Assembly: GCA_003135595.1 (NCBI GenBank)
Contig: PLCI01000060.1
Location: 29,454 to 40,367, forward strand
Source of the DNA: Acidimicrobiaceae bacterium
GTDB lineage: Bacteria; Actinomycetota; Acidimicrobiia; Acidimicrobiales; RAAP-2
Length of the DNA: 10,914 bases
Direction of reading: 5' to 3'
In this document: piece after piece, positions 6,787 to 10,914 of the stretch
How the letters are laid out: each line of letters starts with the position of its first letter
Numbering within the stretch: position 1 is the first letter of the stretch
The notes under the pieces: model-generated
Databases searched by the model: none
What the model saw: only the letters and a program-made list of their open reading frames with translations
Told to the model about the DNA's origin: nothing
Made by a program: the position numbers and the translations under genes

Positions 6787-7776
6787 ATGATCGTCAGATT
6801 CGTCAGAGTGTTGACCGCGACGCTGCTCGCTGGCACGGCCGTCATGCTCGGGATCAGCGCGTCAGGAGCGTCGTCCGGACCCGGCTCTGCCTCCCAGGTG
6901 GCCGCTGACGTCGCGAGCTCGCTGTCCATCAACACGCTGCCGGGGAACCTGAGCCCGTCGCTCGCCAACGCCTCGAAGGACGTCGCGACCGTCGGGACGC
7001 CCTCGCTCAAGGCGTGCAACGTCACGGGCGTGACGCTCAACCCGGCGAAGTGCGTCTTCGGTGACAAGAGGGGATCCAAGACCATGGTGCTGTGGGGGGA
7101 CTCCCACGCCTTCATGTGGTTCCCGGCCGTGAACGCGATCGCGAAGAAGGATCACTGGAAGTTGGTCGCGCTGCTCCAGTACGGATGCCCGCCGGCGGAC
7201 GTCTCGGTCTGGAATCCCTTGACCAAGTCGCCGTACGCGTCGTGCAACATCTTTCGGAAGAACATGATCACGGCGATCAACAAGCTCAACCCGTCGCTCG
7301 TCATCATCTCGGAGTTCTTCACGACGCAAGCCGCGAACAGCGGTGGCGCGAGCAACACGATTACGACCGCGCAGTGGCAGGCGGGACTGGTGACCACGCT
7401 CAAGGCGCTGCACACGAAGCGCACGAAGAAGGTTGTCATCGGCAGCACTGTGGCCAGTTTCTCGCAGAGCGTCGCGGTCCCTCCCCAGTGTCTTGCAGCG
7501 GAGGTCTCCTCGATCCAGAAGTGCACGATCAGCGACGACGCAACCCAGCAGGCCCAGCGCGGGGCCGAGCTAGCCGCGACGAAGGCGACGTCGGCGCGCT
7601 ACATCAACGTGCTGCCCTGGATGTGCTCGTCGGCGACCAAGCCGGCGTCATGCAGCGGAATCGTCGGCGACTCCGGCGGCTATCGCGTCGTCTACTACTC
7701 CACGGGGCACATCACCGAGACGTACGCGCTGTGGCTCAGCACGGTGCTCGGCACTGCGCTCAAGCCAAGCCTGTAG
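6787..7776 (+). CDS. Secreted stand-alone SGNH-domain protein, paralog 1
   Basis: The 329-residue protein opens with a signal peptide (MIVRFVRVLTATLLAGTAVM, cleavage near residues 26-29). It has an SGNH fold of the kind found at the C-terminus of OafB-type O-acyltransferases: MVLWGDSHAFMWFPAVNAIA (100-119) with nucleophile Ser106, YGCPPAD (132-138), and the C-terminal YYSTGHITETYALWL (303-317) with His308. The usual DxxH motif reads STGH, so the catalytic Asp is replaced by Ser305. Cysteines 77, 89, 134, 153, 235, 246, 280 and 289 are all shared with paralog 2, suggesting disulfides. No membrane acyltransferase domain is fused. The likely role is acylation or deacylation of envelope polysaccharide, but the missing Asp leaves activity open. 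ATG 6787 is chosen from GGGAGG and the signal peptide; upstream in-frame residues are the duplicated leader. Confidence 0.85.
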   Translation: MIVRFVRVLTATLLAGTAVMLGISASGASSGPGSASQVAADVASSLSINTLPGNLSPSLANASKDVATVGTPSLKACNVTGVTLNPAKCVFGDKRGSKTMVLWGDSHAFMWFPAVNAIAKKDHWKLVALLQYGCPPADVSVWNPLTKSPYASCNIFRKNMITAINKLNPSLVIISEFFTTQAANSGGASNTITTAQWQAGLVTTLKALHTKRTKKVVIGSTVASFSQSVAVPPQCLAAEVSSIQKCTISDDATQQAQRGAELAATKATSARYINVLPWMCSSATKPASCSGIVGDSGGYRVVYYSTGHITETYALWLSTVLGTALKPSL

Positions 7777-7785
7777 GCCCATCGC

Positions 7786-7883
7786 CGGTTGGGTCCTCGC
7801 GATCTTCATCGTCTGGACGACGCTGACGAACCTGAGGGCGACCGCGCCGCCGAGTCTCCCACTTCCGCGGCGAACGAGCACCC
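7786..7883 (-). pseudogene. Decayed, partly inverted fragment of the UbiA-like gene
   Basis: Positions 7813-7883 align directly to 9481-9551, inside the intact UbiA-like gene, at about 85% (9 mismatches and 2 single-base gaps by hand alignment). Read on the minus strand it still spells LGGAVAL, as in the intact gene. The adjoining 7786-7813 is an exact 28-base match to the reverse complement of 9451-9478, which is the neighbouring piece of the same gene in flipped orientation. The fragment begins nine bases after the first SGNH stop, so about 410 bases that separate gene and fragment in the intact copy are missing here. It cannot encode a working protein. Confidence 0.8.
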
Positions 7884-7989
7884 TCATTGAGGTGCGTGAT
7901 CTGCGACGGGCCTGGCCACATCGACCGCAGGACGAGCACCCTCATTGAGGTGCGTGATCTGCGCCGGGGCGCTGGGCACCGACTGCACC
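7874..7989 (+). repeat. Tandem junction repeat, 58-bp period, with leader-box copies 2 and 3
   Basis: A 32-base sequence occurs identically at 7874-7905 and 7932-7963. The first part of each copy (ACGAGCACCC) comes from the UbiA-like gene, and the rest (TCATTGAGGTGCGTGAT...) is SGNH leader. The following 26 bases of each unit are only partly similar. The first unit shares TCGACCGCA with the leader of paralog 1 rather than with paralog 2. This looks like two successive duplication junctions with the intervening gene copy removed. Confidence 0.75.
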
Positions 7990-8046
7990 TACTCCCAACC
8001 CGCGTCTACGATTCGACGACCAACGCGATCCGGGAGGACACTCGCA
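7990..8046 (+). repeat. Duplicated 5' leader, copy 2
   Basis: This 57-base leader directly upstream of the second SGNH start is nearly identical to 6729-6786 and has the same GGGAGGAC ribosome-binding site seven bases before the ATG. Confidence 0.85.
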
Positions 8047-9039
8047 ATGATCGTCAGATTCGTCAGGGTGTTGACCGCGACGCTGCTCGCCGGCACGGCC
8101 GTCATGCTCGGGATCAGCGCGTCAGCGGCGTCGTCCGGACCCGGCTCTGCATCGCAGGTGGCCGCTGACGTCGCCAGCTCGCTGTCCATCAAGACGCTCC
8201 CTTCGAATTTGAGCCCGTCGCTCGCAAAGGCGCAAGCGGATGTCGCGACGCTCGGGACACCGGCGCTTTCCAAGTGCGACGCGACCGGCACCACGCTCAG
8301 TCCGTCCAAGTGCGTCTTTGGCGACAAGAGGGGATCCAAGACCATGGTGCTGTGGGGGGACTCGCACGCATTCATGTGGTTCCCCGCGGTCAACGCGATC
8401 GCCAAGGCGAAGCATTGGAAGCTCGTGGCGCTCATCGAGTACGGGTGTCCGCCCGCTGACATCTCGGTGTGGAACCCGTTCACGAAGGCGCCGTACAAGG
8501 CGTGCGACACCTTCCGAAAGAACATGATTGCTGCGATCAACAAGTTGAACCCGTCGCTCGTGATCGTGACCGAGTCGTTCTCGAGCATGGCTGCTTCCGG
8601 GGGCGGCGCAAGCAACACGATCACGCCAGCTCAGTGGCAGGCGGCGCTCGAAACGACCTTGAAGGACCTGCACTCGTCAAAGATGAAGAAGCTGGTGATC
8701 GGCAGCACCGTCCTGTCGACGACACCTGGCCTGGACGTCCCCGTCCTGTGCCTCGCGGCGAACACCTCGTCGATTCAGACGTGCACGATCACCGACACCG
8801 CGGCCCAGCAAGCACAGCGAGCAGCGGAGTCGACTGCCGCCAAGGCCGAGTCCACGCGCTACATCAACGTGCTGCCATGGATGTGCACCTCGGCGACGAA
8901 GCCGATGTCGTGCAGCGACATCATCGGCGACTCGTCCGGCGGCTACAAGGTCGTGTATTACTCGACGGGGCACATCACCGAGACGTACTCGCTGTGGCTC
9001 AGCACGGTGCTCGGCGCTGCGCTGAAGCCGAGCCTGTAG
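8047..9039 (+). CDS. Secreted stand-alone SGNH-domain protein, paralog 2
   Basis: This 330-residue tandem paralog of the preceding SGNH protein is about 78% identical by hand count, with one inserted residue (GDSSGGY versus GDSGGY). The signal peptide and first 45 residues are almost unchanged. The GDSH block (104-107) and the RYINVLPWMC block (271-280) are also conserved, while about 221-233 differs most (TVLSTTPGLD versus TVASFSQSVA). All eight cysteines are retained. The C-terminal motif is again STGH (306-309), so the missing Asp predates the duplication. Retention of an open frame with conserved motifs in both copies suggests both are functional. It converges on the UbiA-like gene with only 27 bases between stops. 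An O-acetyltransferase or esterase-type role on envelope glycans is inferred. Confidence 0.85.
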   Translation: MIVRFVRVLTATLLAGTAVMLGISASAASSGPGSASQVAADVASSLSIKTLPSNLSPSLAKAQADVATLGTPALSKCDATGTTLSPSKCVFGDKRGSKTMVLWGDSHAFMWFPAVNAIAKAKHWKLVALIEYGCPPADISVWNPFTKAPYKACDTFRKNMIAAINKLNPSLVIVTESFSSMAASGGGASNTITPAQWQAALETTLKDLHSSKMKKLVIGSTVLSTTPGLDVPVLCLAANTSSIQTCTITDTAAQQAQRAAESTAAKAESTRYINVLPWMCTSATKPMSCSDIIGDSSGGYKVVYYSTGHITETYSLWLSTVLGAALKPSL

Positions 9040-9066
9040 GCCCCGTCTCGAGGCAGATCGTCGCGG

Positions 9067-9831
9067 TCACGGGTGCAATCTCGCCAGCGCGAGCGCGATG
9101 GCGAGCGCCACCACCGACCAGCTGAGCGCCGCGAGGGCGCCCTCCAGGGGACCGAGGATCGTCGCGGCAGAGAGGTCCGACACGGTGCCGTCGGTCGCCA
9201 CGACCGTGCCCGACACCGAGGCCGTGCGCCGTCGCAGGCGACGGGCAGGCGTCGAGAGCCGGCGCTGGGCGCTCGCGAGGAAGTAGGCGGCGGCGGCCGC
9301 GAAGAGTGCGGGGGCACGGATCGTGCCGTGCTGCGCGGCGTACCCGGTGAGGACGGGGAACGCCCCCCAGCTCGCCGCGAACATCGCGTCGGAGTGGAGT
9401 CTCGCCCCGAAGAGCTCGAGGTTGTAGGAGAGCGCGAGGGCGACGCCGATGACGATGAAGATCGCGAGGACCCAACCGACCTGGATCACGCCGACGATCC
9501 CGAGGGCGACCGCGCCGCCCAGTCCCCCCACCGCCGCGGCGACGAGCACCCAGTCGGGGATGGTGGTTCGCAGCGGCCGACCGTGCAGCTCGTCCAGCGC
9601 GTGCGCGGCGATCCCGACCGCGAGGAAGAACGCGAGTACCGAGGCGATGAGGCGTGAGACCCGGACAGGACCCGTGAGGCACGCGCCGATCACGACGTAG
9701 GCGAGGTGCCACAGCGTGTACGGCGGGTGCAGCAGCGTCCACCAGTCCTTCACCCGACGACGCCGGAGGAATCGGGGATCGGCGTAGTAGGCAGGACGGA
9801 GTTCCGCGGCCCCTGGGTCCCCGTCGGTCAT
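9067..9831 (-). CDS. UbiA-like polytopic membrane protein (putative prenyltransferase)
   Basis: The 254-residue protein has about seven membrane helices (about 35-52, 61-79, 93-115, 117-136, 149-165, 173-188, 231-251). The layout and several phrases recall UbiA-superfamily prenyltransferases: LHPPYTLWHLAYVVIGA (34-50), AHALDELHGRPLRT (76-89) where the first Asp-rich loop should be, and SYNLEL...LHSDAMFAASWGAFP (135-159) for the second. The canonical NDxxDxxxD is reduced to D80-E81, so the substrate, and even catalysis, are uncertain. ATG 9831 is chosen because it overlaps the methyltransferase stop as ATGA, implying translational coupling; longer frames upstream lie inside that gene. With a UbiE-type partner, quinone or another isoprenoid lipid is the likeliest pathway. 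A fragment of this gene is also found at 7786-7883. Confidence 0.78.
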   Translation of the reverse strand: MTDGDPGAAELRPAYYADPRFLRRRRVKDWWTLLHPPYTLWHLAYVVIGACLTGPVRVSRLIASVLAFFLAVGIAAHALDELHGRPLRTTIPDWVLVAAAVGGLGGAVALGIVGVIQVGWVLAIFIVIGVALALSYNLELFGARLHSDAMFAASWGAFPVLTGYAAQHGTIRAPALFAAAAAYFLASAQRRLSTPARRLRRRTASVSGTVVATDGTVSDLSAATILGPLEGALAALSWSVVALAIALALARLHP

Positions 9832-10595
9832 GCGCGCCGGACCCCCCACACGACGAGCCCGCCACCGAGGCTCATCGATCGGTGCGCGACGCTGTCGATC
9901 CCGGCATTCCTCCAGGCATCGAGCGTCCAGGGGACCGGGAACGCGCGGTAGTGCGACGAGATGCTCGGACCGAGGAACCGTCCGACGTCGAACCAGGCGG
10001 GTCCCCCGGTCATGAGTCCGGCGACGGGCAGGACCGCCCTCGTGTAGCCCCACCACGCGGCTCGCCAGCCGGGATTCGGGGGCACCGCGAACTCGAGGCT
10101 GGCGATGGGACCGCCTGGTCGCACCACGCGTGCCAGCTCCGCGATCGTGGCGGCGGGGTCGGCGACGTAGCGCAGCAGATAGGTGAAGGTGAGCCCGTCG
10201 AAGGCGGCGTCCGCGAACGGCAGCTGCTCGCCCCGCCCGAGCACCATCGAGACGCGGTCGCCGAGCCCCGCCCTCGACACGTTGGCGGCGCCTTCGGCGA
10301 GCATGTCAACGCTGAGGTCGAGGCCGACCACCTGGGCGCTCGTCCGGCTGGCGAGCTCGCGCGTGACGGCCGCGGGGCCGCAGGCGACGTCGAGGATCCG
10401 CCCCAAGGAGCCACCTGCGACGTGGGTGACCATCTCGTCTCGCCACCGGCGGTCCTGGCCGAGCGACAAGAGCTCAGCCAGCAGGTTGTAGCGCTTGGGC
10501 AGGCCCGCGAACAGCTGGCGGGCGAACTGGTTCGGTCGCGCGCGCGACTCGGCGACGTCCACGTCAGCGCGCCTTGGCCCGACGGTCCGTAACAT
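9828..10595 (-). CDS. ubiE: UbiE/MenG-type SAM-dependent methyltransferase
   Basis: The 255-residue class I methyltransferase has the UbiE N-terminal signature RYNLLAELLSLGQDRRWRDE (35-54) and the SAM-binding motif ILDVACGPAAVTREL (67-81). These are followed by the acidic loop GLDLSVDML (91-99), RGEQLPFADAAFDGLT (121-136), and post-motif RVVRPGGPIASLEF (156-169), which matches the second UbiE signature. Family members C-methylate demethylmenaquinone or related ring intermediates at the membrane face. Menaquinone is likely in an actinobacterium, but related methyltransferases with other substrates share these motifs. ATG 10595 follows GAGGGC closely; a GTG about 11 codons in is an alternative. 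It is the first gene of a pair with the UbiA-like protein (ATGA overlap) and diverges from the DUF3151-type gene. Confidence 0.82.
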   Translation of the reverse strand: MLRTVGPRRADVDVAESRARPNQFARQLFAGLPKRYNLLAELLSLGQDRRWRDEMVTHVAGGSLGRILDVACGPAAVTRELASRTSAQVVGLDLSVDMLAEGAANVSRAGLGDRVSMVLGRGEQLPFADAAFDGLTFTYLLRYVADPAATIAELARVVRPGGPIASLEFAVPPNPGWRAAWWGYTRAVLPVAGLMTGGPAWFDVGRFLGPSISSHYRAFPVPWTLDAWRNAGIDSVAHRSMSLGGGLVVWGVRRA

Positions 10596-10612
10596 GCCCT
10601 CGTGATCCCGAG

Positions 10613-10914
10613 ATGACAGAGGTCCATCCCGTGACGTTCAGCAGCCACGCCGAGGGAACGACTCTTCCTGGCCTGACGCCCGAGCAGCGCTCGGCACTCG
10701 ATGCCGCGGGCCGGGACGCCACCCAGCTGCGCGGCGTCGCGGCCCAGTGGCCGTCGCTCCTCGAGGCGTGGGCCGGTCTCGCGGAGACAGCCGACGAGCC
10801 GGTCGCGTCGTACGCGTACGCCCGCGTGGGATACCACCGGGGGCTCGACGCGCTCCGCCGAGCGGGCTGGCGCGGCTCTGGACGCGTGTACGCGGCCGAG
10901 ATCTCGAACCTGGG
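10613..10914 (+). CDS. Partial DUF3151-family protein, cut by right edge
   Basis: The frame from ATG 10613 stays open to the window end, giving 100 residues. Its core matches my memory of the actinobacterial DUF3151 family: VAAQWPSLLEAWAGLAE (42-58), then YAYARVGYHRGLDALRRAGW (67-86). The family is cytoplasmic, conserved in actinobacteria, and of unknown function. An alternative start, GTG 10631, has AGAGGT eight bases upstream and may be the true one, since ATG 10613 lacks a clear ribosome-binding site. Only 17 bases separate ATG 10613 from the divergent methyltransferase start, so promoters must lie within the neighbouring coding regions or one of the starts is further in. Confidence 0.78.
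   Translation, partial: MTEVHPVTFSSHAEGTTLPGLTPEQRSALDAAGRDATQLRGVAAQWPSLLEAWAGLAETADEPVASYAYARVGYHRGLDALRRAGWRGSGRVYAAEISNL

Noticed and set aside
7874..7963. CRISPR-like repeat-spacer pattern
   Set aside because: There are only two 32-base copies with one 26-base interval, and each is explained as a gene-fragment/leader junction. No cas genes are present.

Overview
The window is GC-rich DNA with strongly GC-biased third codon positions, Shine-Dalgarno sites of the AGGAG type, several secreted proteins and a DUF3151-type protein at the right edge. Together these suggest a high-GC Actinomycetota, possibly an Acidimicrobiia-like lineage. That placement is inference from style and gene families. 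No rRNA, tRNA, CRISPR array or intact insertion sequence was seen.

Layout. Positions 1-320 (minus) hold the start of an unrecognised gene that runs off the left edge, led by an operator-like dyad. Positions 560-1993 (minus) encode a polytopic polysaccharide flippase-like protein. After a 400-bp gap, 2394-3380 (minus) encodes a secreted PF04185-type phosphoesterase. It diverges from a small acidic unknown gene (3836-4318, plus). That gene converges on a two-gene minus-strand unit: a secreted CAP-like protein (5291-6517) whose stop overlaps by ATGA the start of an IS1595-type zinc-ribbon/HTH protein (4491-5294) that lacks the transposase catalytic domain. A long imperfect inverted repeat lies between the convergent genes.

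The most structured part is 6660-9840. Two secreted SGNH-domain proteins (6787-7776 and 8047-9039, about 78% identical by hand count) are tandem duplicates, including their 5' leaders. Between them lies a decayed fragment of the UbiA-like membrane-protein gene found intact downstream (9067-9831, minus). A 28-bp piece of that fragment is inverted yet perfectly matched, and it is followed by a 32-bp sequence present twice 58 bp apart. This records how the duplication arose and suggests that a third copy was once present. The UbiA-like gene is coupled by an ATGA overlap to a UbiE/MenG-type methyltransferase (9828-10595, minus), which diverges from the DUF3151-type gene that leaves the right edge.

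Functionally, the flippase, phosphoesterase, CAP-like protein and SGNH pair all point to the cell envelope or exterior. The methyltransferase and UbiA-like pair points to isoprenoid quinone or lipid metabolism. Only the two ATGA-overlapping pairs are supported as operons by sequence; links among the other genes are proximity only.
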